Shown here: positions 22,915 to 31,343 of the stretch, one piece after another
Position numbering within the stretch: position 1 is the stretch's first letter
Layout: each line of letters opens with the position of its first letter
NCBI GenBank assembly: GCA_005883585.1
Contig: VBFD01000123.1
Location: 1-64,000, forward strand
Reading direction: 5' to 3'
From: UBA10449 sp005883585
Lineage (GTDB): Bacteria; Chloroflexota; Dormibacteria; Dormibacterales; Dormibacteraceae
Length of the DNA: 64,000 bases
Made by a program: the position numbers and the translations under genes
The notes under the pieces: generated by a model
Told to the model about the DNA's origin: nothing
Databases searched by the model: none
Seen by the model: only the letters and a program-made list of their open reading frames with translations

Positions 22915-25655
22915 GCGCCGCGGCGCGACGGGAGGCCGGCCTTGATCAGCTCGATCTGCGAGGAGACGCTGAGCTTTTGATACACCTTCTGCAGGTGGGT
23001 CTCCACCGTACGCGGCGAAAGTGAAAGGTGCTCGGCGATCTGGCGCACCTTCAGCCCCTCGATCGCCAGCCGCGCCACGCGGAGCTCCTGCGGCGTGAGG
23101 TCGTCGGGGCTTGCGTGCTTGCGCTGCCTGCCGCCGGCCACATGCAGCTCATCCATCGCCTGCTGAGCCAGCCACGTCGCGCCGGCCTCCGCCGCGACGT
23201 CCGCGGCGCGCGTGAGATACGGCCGCGCCTCGATCGATTTGCCGACCTGCCTCAGGAAGCGCCCGAAGTAGATCATCGTCCGAATCTCCGACAGCGGCTG
23301 GCGGATCTGCGCGTAGACCTCGAGTGCATCGCGATACAGGTCAGCCGCCATCTCGTTCTTGCCTGCCTTTTCGGCCAGCTGGGCGCGGCCGAAAAGCGCG
23401 GTCGCGCGCGGCCAGCGACAAGGCAGGTCCGCGCTTCTCGCTTCGAGCCACGCCACGACACGCGCCGCGTCATCGAGTCGCCCGCAAGCCACGTGCGCGG
23501 TGATGGCGTCGCGCGACCATGGCACGACGCAGGGTTCAAAGAGCCCGGCCTCGTTGGCGATGTTCTCGGCCACCAGGAACAGGTCGCTCGCCTGCTGTTG
23601 CTGGCCGCGCCTGCCTGCGATGATGCCCCGCATTCTTTGAATCCAGAGCCGCTGGATCATGCTCTGCGGCAGCTTCTCGAGCCGGTCGCACCACGCGGCG
23701 GCATCGTCGATGTGGCCCATCTCGAGAACGGTGGCCGCGTTCGCGATCCACGCATAACCGGCCAACGAAGGCACCAGGTCCACCAACGTCAATGCGTGCT
23801 CGGCCCAAGCACGAGCCTCGCCAAGGCGGCCGCGCCTTATGAGGGCGTTCGTGCGTAGCGAGTCGAGGAGGCCCATCGCCATCGGCGCGCCCAGCTGCTC
23901 GGCGGCGCGGTATGCGACGTCGAGCACTCGCCCGGCCTCGTCGTAGTTTTCCGCGAACTCCGAAATGAACATGTGGTTGCCGAGTGGTCCCCAGCTCCAC
24001 GTTGGATCGACGGTTTCCAGGAGCGGATTCAGCTCCGCCTCGGCGGCGGCCGCGGCGGCCGCGGGCAAACCTTCCGCAGACCCCGACAGGAAAGTCACAA
24101 GGGCCCAGGTCGAGTCTGCCCGCCGCCTCACGTCGGGGCCCGCGCCCTGGGCCAGAGCCCGTGCTCGCGTGGCGTATTCGACTGCTCGCGCGATGCGGCC
24201 GGCGATCCAGCAGGCGGTCGCGTGGTCGAGAAGCGCCTCGATGCCAGGTGTCGGGTCGCCAGCGTCCAGCCCTAGCTCGGCCGCGGCCGCGAACTGCGCC
24301 TCCGCCGCGCCTGCGTCGCCGTTGACGAACAATGCTCGGCCGAGCATGCGGTGGACGTTGGCGCGGCCGTCGCCATCGCCGGCGGAGCCGTCCAGGATCC
24401 GGCTGTAGATCTCTACGGCCTTGGCCGGCTCGCCCGTCGAAAGCAGTGTTTCGGCCAGCCCGATCAGAAGGTGGGCCGACGGGCTTTCGCCGGCCAGGGT
24501 GACGGCCGACTGCAGGCGGTGGCGCGCTGTGGCAACCGCCCCGTCGGCCATCGCTGCCCTGCCGGCGCGCTGAAGCACGGCGATCGCCTCGACATCGCCG
24601 CGCAGCTGACCGCTGACCGCATGCTCGGCGGCTTCGCCGGGCTCGACGCCATGGGCGATCAGGTGCCGGAAGGCCGCTGCATGCCATCGCTCGCGGACCG
24701 GCGGCGCCATGTCTTCATACAGGGCCTGGCGGAAAAGCGGGTGCGTGAACTGCGCCCAGCCGGCCTGGCCGGGCCGGACCAGCCCGGTGTCGACGAGCAC
24801 GCCCAGGGCCTCCGTCGCCTCGGCTTCGCTCAACCCGGCCACTCGGGCCGCGAGCACCGGACGGAACTCGATGCCGAAAACGCTCGCCGCGTGCGCATAG
24901 CGCAGGTCAGCACCTGGGCCCGCGATACGCGACAGCAGGATCGTGGCCTCCGGTCCGCGTTCGTCGAGCTCCTCCAGACTGCGACCGTCCCGGAGGTGGC
25001 GGGCGATCTCTTCCAGGAACAGAGGGTTGCCGCCGCTGGCCGCCCAGACCCGGCCGATGGTCTCTTCGGAAAGCTCGCCACCCATCTGCTCGGTGAGCAG
25101 TGCGGTCGCCGCCGGGGGGCTGAGCGGCATCAGCTGCTCGAGCTGGGCCAAGCCCTGCTGGCTCAGATGGCGTGTCAGGTCGAGCGCCGCCCGCGGCCAC
25201 GGCCGCAGCGTGGCGACGATCGCCACCGGAACCGCGCTCAGCCTGTGGCTGAGAAAGGAGACAAGCGCCAGTGAGTCGGGATCCGCCCAATGCAGGTCGT
25301 CGAGCAAGATGAGCGCCGGCTTCTTTCTCGACTCCAGGTCGCGGAGGGTGGCGTAGAAGTACGCGGCCCGTGCGTCCAGACCCGCCGGCGCCGCGCTTCT
25401 GGGGGCGTCCAGCGGCGTGCCGGCGCCCAATCCCCGCAGGGCTTCGCTGACGATGCCGAAGTGGAGCGTCGCCTCCATGGCCTGTCCGCGGCCGATGCCG
25501 ACGGCGAAATCACCCGCAAGCTCTCGCGTGCTCTCCAGCACGCTCGTCTTGCCGAGACCGGCCTCGCCGATCACGAATAGAGCCTGCCCTTCGCCCGCGC
25601 GCGCACGCTCGAGGACGAGGGCGATGGCCGCCATCACTCCTTCCCTTTCGAACAC
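22911..25655 (-). CDS. LuxR-family ATPase regulator (LAL/MalT-like)
   Basis: 914 aa. N-terminal AAA/STAND ATPase: Walker A GEAGLGKTS near residue 30 and Walker B ALILLDDLHWAD near 118. The middle is TPR-like helical repeat (from about 380 to 830). The C-terminal LuxR HTH (about 850-905) reads LTPQELRVARLAIEGLKVRQ and SPRTVETHLQKVYQKL. Inducer unknown. GTG start at 25655 is supported by the family N-terminus FERE. A strong AAGGAG precedes a 12-codon out-of-frame upstream ORF (minus, from about 25670) that ends at TGATG within this gene, so translation could be modulated. Confidence 0.92.
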   Translation of the reverse strand: MFEREGVMAAIALVLERARAGEGQALFVIGEAGLGKTSVLESTRELAGDFAVGIGRGQAMEATLHFGIVSEALRGLGAGTPLDAPRSAAPAGLDARAAYFYATLRDLESRKKPALILLDDLHWADPDSLALVSFLSHRLSAVPVAIVATLRPWPRAALDLTRHLSQQGLAQLEQLMPLSPPAATALLTEQMGGELSEETIGRVWAASGGNPLFLEEIARHLRDGRSLEELDERGPEATILLSRIAGPGADLRYAHAASVFGIEFRPVLAARVAGLSEAEATEALGVLVDTGLVRPGQAGWAQFTHPLFRQALYEDMAPPVRERWHAAAFRHLIAHGVEPGEAAEHAVSGQLRGDVEAIAVLQRAGRAAMADGAVATARHRLQSAVTLAGESPSAHLLIGLAETLLSTGEPAKAVEIYSRILDGSAGDGDGRANVHRMLGRALFVNGDAGAAEAQFAAAAELGLDAGDPTPGIEALLDHATACWIAGRIARAVEYATRARALAQGAGPDVRRRADSTWALVTFLSGSAEGLPAAAAAAAEAELNPLLETVDPTWSWGPLGNHMFISEFAENYDEAGRVLDVAYRAAEQLGAPMAMGLLDSLRTNALIRRGRLGEARAWAEHALTLVDLVPSLAGYAWIANAATVLEMGHIDDAAAWCDRLEKLPQSMIQRLWIQRMRGIIAGRRGQQQQASDLFLVAENIANEAGLFEPCVVPWSRDAITAHVACGRLDDAARVVAWLEARSADLPCRWPRATALFGRAQLAEKAGKNEMAADLYRDALEVYAQIRQPLSEIRTMIYFGRFLRQVGKSIEARPYLTRAADVAAEAGATWLAQQAMDELHVAGGRQRKHASPDDLTPQELRVARLAIEGLKVRQIAEHLSLSPRTVETHLQKVYQKLSVSSQIELIKAGLPSRRGA

Positions 25656-25722
25656 GGCGTCGCCGCGCGCATCTTAAATCTCCTTGCGCTCACGGATGAC
25701 GAGCGCACCGGTCCTGCCTAGC

Positions 25723-26145
25723 ATGCGAATCGGTTTGAAGGCTGATGGGGCGCCGAACGGGGTAGAGGCCATGCTGGCTTCGGTCCGCAGCAAGGTGCCC
25801 GACCTCTGGGACCGAGCCGCGTTGGCGCTCGCGGCCGGGCAGGAGCACGTCGCCAGCCTCGCTTTGCGCCGCCGCCGGGTGCTTCTGCACGAGCTGGAGA
25901 ACCTCACGCAGCTCATCGCATCGAAGACTCCGCACAGTCGCGTTCGGGCTCGGATCAAAGCGGCCGACCGGCTTCTGGACGCGAGCCTTTCCGAGGCATC
26001 GCGCACCGGGCTGCCACCCCCTCGCGAAGCAGTCGTGCTCGATCTCGATCCGGCCGTTCAGTCGGATCTTCGTCGGCTGCGTGCCGAGATCCGAAACGAA
26101 ACGCCTTCCTCTTCTGTTTCTGAAAGGGAGGAAGGAGGGCGGTGA
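25723..26145 (+). CDS. hypothetical helical protein
   Basis: About 140 aa, predicted largely alpha-helical and charged: ALALAAGQEHVASLALRRRR and LLHELENLTQLIASKT resemble the PspA/IM30-like coiled-coil spacing, but the protein is too short for a PspA and I do not assign it. Start uncertain: ATG 25723, TTG 25735 or ATG 25771. It overlaps the following membrane protein gene by 1-4 nt, so both are one transcript. Confidence 0.55.
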   Translation: MRIGLKADGAPNGVEAMLASVRSKVPDLWDRAALALAAGQEHVASLALRRRRVLLHELENLTQLIASKTPHSRVRARIKAADRLLDASLSEASRTGLPPPREAVVLDLDPAVQSDLRRLRAEIRNETPSSSVSEREEGGR

Positions 26146-27203
26146 TGGTAGTTGCGACCTCGACTCCAGACTTACGCCGGCCGCGCCAACCGGGTGTGGC
26201 GAGCAATCGATTCACGTGGACATTCGTGCTGCTCTGCATCTGGTTGATGGCCGGCGCGTATCTCGACTCCTGGCACCATCACAACCTCAAGGGCGTGGAG
26301 ACCAACTTCCTCACCCCGTACCACGCCGTCCTGTACTCGGGCATGACCGCGATCGGGATCTTCCTCGGCCTCAACGTCGTCCGCAACTTCCGTCGCTATG
26401 GGACGTGGAGCGAGCTGCTTCCCGACGGCTACGGCGTTTCGTTGCTCGGCACGGTGCTCTTCGGCGCCGGTGGTGTCCTTGATCTTCTGTGGCACAGGAA
26501 GTTCGGCGTCGAGTTCAGCGTGGCCGCGTTGTTCAGCCCGCCGCACCTGTTCCTGATGCTCACAGGCGGGCTCATCGTGAGCGGTCCGCTTCGTGCGGCC
26601 ATGCGGCGGGGCGGCGACAGGTCGACGTGGCCGGCGATCATCTCGGGCGCGCTCACGCTATCGATGCTCACGTTCTTCCTCCAGTTCGACCAACCCCTCA
26701 TCGACCGCTGGGCAGCCGGAACCATGCCCGATCCTCGCGGTCCCCTCTGGATGGAGGAGGAGCTCGGGATGATCGGCCTCATCCTCTATGCGGCCATGGT
26801 GGCCGGGCTGCTGGTGATACTCCTGCGCAGGTTCGAGGTGCCGATCGGCACCGTGACCGTGATTCTCACCATCAACGCCCTGCTTCTGAGCCCCGTTGCC
26901 AACCACGCCGAGCTGGTCCTGGTCGCGCTGCTGGGAGGTGCCGCGGGCGACCTGCTGCTGTACTTCCTGCGGCCCTCACCAGCGCGGCCGTATGCATTTC
27001 ACGCCTTCATGTTCGGGGCGCCCGCCGCGCTCACGGTCTCGTACTTCGTGGTCCTCGCGGCGACGACAGGCGTGTGGTGGGAGGCGACCATATGGTCCGG
27101 AGCCGTGCCCGTCACCGGCATGGTCGGATGGTTGGTGAGCTTCATCGCTCTGCCCGGTCCGTCGGCGCGAGCGAGGCTCGCACCGAGCACTCCCGCCGCC
27201 TAA
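26142..27203 (+). CDS. multi-pass membrane protein with conserved-looking histidines
   Basis: 353 aa, eight to nine hydrophobic segments. Several His sit at segment ends: DSWHHHN, TPYHAVLYSG, DLLWHRKFG, SPPHLFLM and NHAELVL. This suggests metal or heme binding, but I do not recognise the family. Start GTG 26142 or ATG 26145, with GGAGGAAGGAGG just upstream. Followed by a small single-pass protein gene. Confidence 0.72.
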   Translation: MMVVATSTPDLRRPRQPGVASNRFTWTFVLLCIWLMAGAYLDSWHHHNLKGVETNFLTPYHAVLYSGMTAIGIFLGLNVVRNFRRYGTWSELLPDGYGVSLLGTVLFGAGGVLDLLWHRKFGVEFSVAALFSPPHLFLMLTGGLIVSGPLRAAMRRGGDRSTWPAIISGALTLSMLTFFLQFDQPLIDRWAAGTMPDPRGPLWMEEELGMIGLILYAAMVAGLLVILLRRFEVPIGTVTVILTINALLLSPVANHAELVLVALLGGAAGDLLLYFLRPSPARPYAFHAFMFGAPAALTVSYFVVLAATTGVWWEATIWSGAVPVTGMVGWLVSFIALPGPSARARLAPSTPAA

Positions 27204-27290
27204 ACATTCAGTACACGCCCGGACGACATGCACGCAATCGCTGCCTACGGTGGTCTCCAGCAGGCCATGCGTTCGCAGGAGAACAAAACC

Positions 27291-27518
27291 ATGTCGATCA
27301 ACCCAGTGCGGCGGCCGCTGTCGGTCGCGACGCCGTCGGCGCCGCCGCCTGTCTTTGCCATCGCCTCCGGCTACGAGCCGCGCAGCATTCCGGCCGAGGC
27401 CTACGAGCGCGAGCGCGGGCGCCGCAAGCGCATCGCCCCGGCGGCGATCGCCATCCTCGCCTTGATCACATTTGGGGTCGTCGCCGTTCTCATCTACCGT
27501 CTGCGCTCGGACAAGTAG
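27291..27518 (+). CDS. small C-terminally anchored membrane protein
   Basis: 75 aa from ATG 27291 (AGGAG 9 nt upstream). A Pro/Arg-rich N-terminus and basic ERERGRRKR stretch precede one C-terminal hydrophobic segment (IAPAAIAILALITFGVVAVLI) and the tail RLRSDK. Unknown function; probably the cytoplasmic part is N-terminal. The gap to 27632 (113 bp) shows no clear terminator. Confidence 0.5.
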   Translation: MSINPVRRPLSVATPSAPPPVFAIASGYEPRSIPAEAYERERGRRKRIAPAAIAILALITFGVVAVLIYRLRSDK

Positions 27519-27631
27519 GCTCCGATAAGTAGCCGCCCGACCCACCGGTAAAGCGGCCTTGTAGCGACCCGCCTCCCCGACTGGCGCGTTGTCGATCTGT
27601 CTAGCGAGCAGGAAACCAGAGGGGGTAGCGG

Positions 27632-28243
27632 ATGGCTATCGTGATCCCAGGACCGCTGGTAGGGGCATTTCCAAGCAGGATCGGCAGGGCGCACATCGTC
27701 CATGTGTCCGACCGTGAGATCCGGGCCCACAACGGCCGCGTCGGTGAGCTGTGCGTCCGGATCGGACGCCAGCTGGGCATGACCGAGTCAGAGCAACGCG
27801 TCCTCGCTCGGTCCGGCCTCCTGCACGACATCGGCAAGCTCGCCCTTCCGGGTTCGATCCTTCACAAGCACGACCCGCTCGACGACTCGGAGTGGAAGCT
27901 CATGAAGACCCACCCTGAGGTCGGCCTGAAGATCCTGCAGTGGGCGGGGCACTTCGAGCGGGCGCTCCTGGCTGTGCTTCACCACCATGAGCGGATGGAC
28001 GGCAGCGGTTACCCGCACGGCCTGGTCGGCGACGCGATTCCAATCGAAGCGCGCGTGGTCGCGGTGGCCGACATGTACGACGTCCTGACGTCGGACCGGC
28101 CATACCAACGAGCGCGCAGCGAGCGCGAAGCACGGCGCCTGCTGCAGCAGGAGGCAGGCCCGCACCTCGATCCGGTCGTGGTCAGCGCGCTGCTAACTTC
28201 TCTCGATTCGCACACCCCAAAGCTTTCGCGCGCACTGGACTAA
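27632..28243 (+). CDS. stand-alone HD-GYP domain phosphodiesterase
   Basis: 203 aa. HNGRVGELCVRIG, LLHDIGKLALPGSIL near residue 62 and HHHERMDGSGYP near 112 are the HD and GYP metal/substrate motifs, followed by VVAVADMYDVLTSDRPY. Such domains hydrolyse cyclic di-GMP. No receiver domain is attached, so any input must be from the short N-terminus (about 25 aa) or a partner. A GAGGGGG ribosome binding site precedes the ATG. A second HD-GYP protein is at 54464. Confidence 0.85.
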   Translation: MAIVIPGPLVGAFPSRIGRAHIVHVSDREIRAHNGRVGELCVRIGRQLGMTESEQRVLARSGLLHDIGKLALPGSILHKHDPLDDSEWKLMKTHPEVGLKILQWAGHFERALLAVLHHHERMDGSGYPHGLVGDAIPIEARVVAVADMYDVLTSDRPYQRARSEREARRLLQQEAGPHLDPVVVSALLTSLDSHTPKLSRALD

Positions 28244-28246
28244 CCT
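28241..28246 (+). promoter_or_regulatory. -10 box TAACCT, leaderless-type, for the VOC protein gene
   Basis: TAACCT ends exactly 7 nt before GTG 28254 and overlaps the stop of the HD-GYP gene. No Shine-Dalgarno site. Confidence 0.45.
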
Positions 28247-28253
28247 TGGCGGC

Positions 28254-28673
28254 GTGACGACACGGAGCAGGGCCGTGCCGCTCCCGTTCGTACAGCTCGA
28301 CTACATCTACACGCCCAGCTCCGACGTCGCCGCCGATTCGAAGTACTTCACCGAGGTGCTCGGTGGCAGGCTGGCGTTTGCAATCGAGGGAATGGGTACG
28401 CGGGTCGCGAAGATCGAGCTCACCGACGGGCCGCCCTATGTGCTTCTCACCGACCACCTCGAGGGCGACCGGCCGATTTTGATCTACAGGGTCGAAGATC
28501 TCGGCCGCGCGATGCGCGAGCTGAAGAAACGAGGCTGGGCAAAGGCCCAAACGCTGGAGATTCCAATGGGTCCATGCTGCTCGTTCACGACCCCCGCGGG
28601 CCATCGCCTGGCCATCTACGAGCTGACACGCCCCGAGGTCGCCAGGCATTTCGACGGCCGCTTCGACTTCTGA
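28254..28673 (+). CDS. VOC/glyoxalase-fold protein
   Basis: 139 aa with the two-module vicinal oxygen chelate layout: FVQLDYIYTPSSDVAADSKY, then YFTEVLGGRLAFAIEGMGTR, and a C-terminal SFTTPAGHRLAIYELTRPE. Members include glyoxalases, dioxygenases and antibiotic-binding proteins; the ligand cannot be assigned. GTG start with a leaderless-type -10 box. Convergent with ppc. Confidence 0.8.
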   Translation: MTTRSRAVPLPFVQLDYIYTPSSDVAADSKYFTEVLGGRLAFAIEGMGTRVAKIELTDGPPYVLLTDHLEGDRPILIYRVEDLGRAMRELKKRGWAKAQTLEIPMGPCCSFTTPAGHRLAIYELTRPEVARHFDGRFDF

Positions 28674-28686
28674 CAACCGCTCGGTC

Positions 28687-31329
28687 TCAGCCTGTGTTCT
28701 GAAGTCCGGCAGCCACTCCGTTGACGGTCAGCAGGAAGAGGCGCTCGGCCGTGGCCCGCTGCCGGCGCGCACCTTTCGCACGGAGCTCGCGCAACGCGCG
28801 CAACTGCAAGTGTGAGAGCGCATCGACGTACGGGTTTCGAAGCTCGACCGCCCACGACAAGACACGATGCCGTTCGAGCAGTCGGGTGTGACCCGTCACC
28901 GCCAGCACGTTCTTCTTCGTGAGGTCGTACTCACGCAGGACCCGGGTCGCGAGGTCCGGCCGGTCACTCAGCGCCAGGTATCGAGCCGCAATCCGCCTGT
29001 CGGTCTTGGCCAGGCTCATCTCGGCGTTGTCGAGGAGGACGTTGAACAGCGGCCATGACGCGTAAGCGCGGCGCAGGTCGGCAAGCGGCGCGGCTTCGAG
29101 GCCGCTTCCGAGTCCGTACCAACCCGGCAGGTTGAGCCGCATCTGCGACCAGGCGAACACCCACGGGATTGCACGAAGGTCCTCGAGACTCTCGCCGGCC
29201 CCACGCCGCGGCGGCCGGGATGCGATGCGCATCCGGCCCAGCTCTTCGATCGGGCTGACCTCCGCGAACCACTCCGCGAATCCGGAAGTCTCGACCAGCC
29301 CTCGATAGGCAACGCGGGCGGCCGCATCCACATCCGCGGCAAGCTTGCGGAAGCGTCGCGACGGCTCGGACCGAGCCGGGGCGGTCGTGGCTTCGAGCAC
29401 AGCCGAGGCGACCTGCTCGAGGTGGCGCCTGGCGATGGCGGCGTTTCCGTAGCGCGCGAAGATGACCTCGCCCTGCTCGGTCACCTTGAATCGGCCCGCC
29501 ACCGATCCGGGCGCCTGGGCACGGACAGCGCGATTGGCGGGACCGCCACCGCGTCCCAGGGCTCCGCCTCGTCCATGAAACATGGTCAGGCGCACGCGCC
29601 GGCGCCTGGCCCAGGCAGTCAGGTTCGACTGGGCTTCGTAAAGCGCGAGGGTTGCGGACAGCGGCCCGACCTCCTTGGTCGAGTCGGAATAGCCGAGCAT
29701 CACCTCCAGGCCGCGGCCGGTTTCCGCCAGCCGGCGCTTGACGGGCGCGAGCGCAAGCATCTGCTCCATCACGTTTGGAGCCTCACGCAGGTCATCCACC
29801 GTCTCAAACAGAGGGATGACGTCGAGCACCGGCGGATTGCCGCCGGTCGCGTGATCGGCCAGCTCGTACACGGCGGAAATGTCGCTGATGTTTCGGGTGA
29901 AGCTGACGACGTAGCGCCGGCACGCTTCGGGGCCGAACCTTGCCTGGATGCTGGCGATCGCGCCGATGGTGTCGAGCACCTCACGAGTCAGCGAGGACAT
30001 CTCTCGGTTCGAGCGGATCTCGGCCAGCGCACTTGCGTGGACATGGCTGTGCTGTCGCACCTCGAGCGCGGCGAGATGAAACCCGAACGTCTCCGCCTGC
30101 CAGATCAGATGCTGCAGCTCGCCGTAGGCCTGGCGTGGCGCGCCCGCGCCTGCGAGCGAGCCCTGGACGCTGCGCAGGTCGGCGAGCAGCTCGTCTGAAG
30201 ACTCGTATCGGTCGCGGTCTCGCGACCGTGTCGCGCGCAGCCGGTCGCCGACGTGGAGCAAGAACTGGCGGTGCTGCTCTGACGGAGAGCGCTTCTCCAG
30301 CTCGGCCCAGCGCTCCGGGTCGGCGGCACGAAGCGCCGCCAGGCGGCGACGAAGATCCGCCTCGGGTGGCGTGGTGGCGGCGTCGGCCGTCAGCGCGCGG
30401 CCGATGCGCAAAGTCGCAGCCTCGAGCCCGAGTAGTGCATGCTCGGCCTGGATCAACATCGTCTCGGCCGTCACCTTCGCGGTCACCGAGTCGTTGCCAT
30501 CCCGATCGCCCCCGACCCAGCTGCCAAAACGCAGGAACGCCGGCGCGAGCGCAGGGCGCGTTCCGGTGTCAGATGGGCCAAGTGCGCGATCGAGCTCGCG
30601 ATAGATCGCGGGCACGACACGAAATAGAGTTTCGTCGAAGACCGCCATCGTCGAGCGGACCTCGTCCAGCGGTGTGACCTGAGACGAGCGCAGCTGCCCA
30701 GTGCGCCACAGCGAATCGATTTCTTCGGTGAGCCGGCGCATCGATTCGCTCCGTCCGCCCTCTGACGCCCTCGGGTCCTCGAGCCGGCCCAGCTGCTCGC
30801 CGATCCGGCGGATGGCCGCGACCACTGCCCGGCGCCTGGCCTCGGTCGGGTGCGCCGTGAAGACTGGGTGCACCTCGAGGCGTGCAAGGACGTCACGCAG
30901 GCGGCGCCGGCCAAGCTTCCGGCGCAGCGAGGCCACGGTTGCCGCCAGGGATTCGGGCATCGGCTGCGAGCCACCATCGCGCTCGCGCAGGACCCGGGCC
31001 CGATGGTGCTCTTCGGCGAGGTTGACCAGGTGAAAGTAGACGGTGAAAGCTCGAGCCACCTGCTCGGCTCGCTCGAGCGGCCAGGACGCCACGATCTTCT
31101 CGGTCCTGCGCTCGTGAACATCGGCGTCGCGCGCGCGAATGACCGACTTGCGTAGCGTCTCGACGTCTTTCAGCAGCCCCGCGCCGCCGTATTCCTTTAC
31201 CACCTGTCCGAGAATCTCGCCCAGCATGCGCACGTCGCGGCGCAGCTGATCCGGGATCGCCTGCCGCGCGGATGCCCTGGAATCCCCTCCCGCCCGGCTC
31301 GCTGCGCGAGCGGGCCGACCTCCCCTCAC
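28687..31329 (-). CDS. ppc: phosphoenolpyruvate carboxylase
   Basis: Carboxylates PEP to oxaloacetate, the precursor of the aspartate family. About 880 aa. FTAHPTEARRRAVV carries the catalytic His, GYSDSTKEVG and MFHGRGGALGRGGGP are the other active-site loops, and the C-terminus ends in LQNTG as usual. The conserved N-terminus begins at PDQLRRDVRMLGEILGQ, but no ATG/GTG/TTG lies between it and GTG 31329, which is inside a REP-like element (31284-31339). So either the element supplies about 23 residues or a non-canonical start (ATC 31257) is used. Lies 15 bp after cimA and is probably co-regulated by its attenuator. Confidence 0.94.
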   Translation of the reverse strand: MRGGRPARAASRAGGDSRASARQAIPDQLRRDVRMLGEILGQVVKEYGGAGLLKDVETLRKSVIRARDADVHERRTEKIVASWPLERAEQVARAFTVYFHLVNLAEEHHRARVLRERDGGSQPMPESLAATVASLRRKLGRRRLRDVLARLEVHPVFTAHPTEARRRAVVAAIRRIGEQLGRLEDPRASEGGRSESMRRLTEEIDSLWRTGQLRSSQVTPLDEVRSTMAVFDETLFRVVPAIYRELDRALGPSDTGTRPALAPAFLRFGSWVGGDRDGNDSVTAKVTAETMLIQAEHALLGLEAATLRIGRALTADAATTPPEADLRRRLAALRAADPERWAELEKRSPSEQHRQFLLHVGDRLRATRSRDRDRYESSDELLADLRSVQGSLAGAGAPRQAYGELQHLIWQAETFGFHLAALEVRQHSHVHASALAEIRSNREMSSLTREVLDTIGAIASIQARFGPEACRRYVVSFTRNISDISAVYELADHATGGNPPVLDVIPLFETVDDLREAPNVMEQMLALAPVKRRLAETGRGLEVMLGYSDSTKEVGPLSATLALYEAQSNLTAWARRRRVRLTMFHGRGGALGRGGGPANRAVRAQAPGSVAGRFKVTEQGEVIFARYGNAAIARRHLEQVASAVLEATTAPARSEPSRRFRKLAADVDAAARVAYRGLVETSGFAEWFAEVSPIEELGRMRIASRPPRRGAGESLEDLRAIPWVFAWSQMRLNLPGWYGLGSGLEAAPLADLRRAYASWPLFNVLLDNAEMSLAKTDRRIAARYLALSDRPDLATRVLREYDLTKKNVLAVTGHTRLLERHRVLSWAVELRNPYVDALSHLQLRALRELRAKGARRQRATAERLFLLTVNGVAAGLQNTG

Positions 31330-31339
31330 GGCGGGGAGG
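31284..31339 (+). repeat. REP-like palindromic element, copy 1
   Basis: CCCCTCC, a GC hairpin (GCCCGGCTCGC / GCGAGCGGGC), ACCTCCCC, a short loop and GGGGAGG. The same architecture, in reverse orientation and with compensating base changes, recurs at 38783-38834. It sits between cimA and ppc and overlaps the presumed ppc start. Confidence 0.6.
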
Positions 31340-31343
31340 CCCG

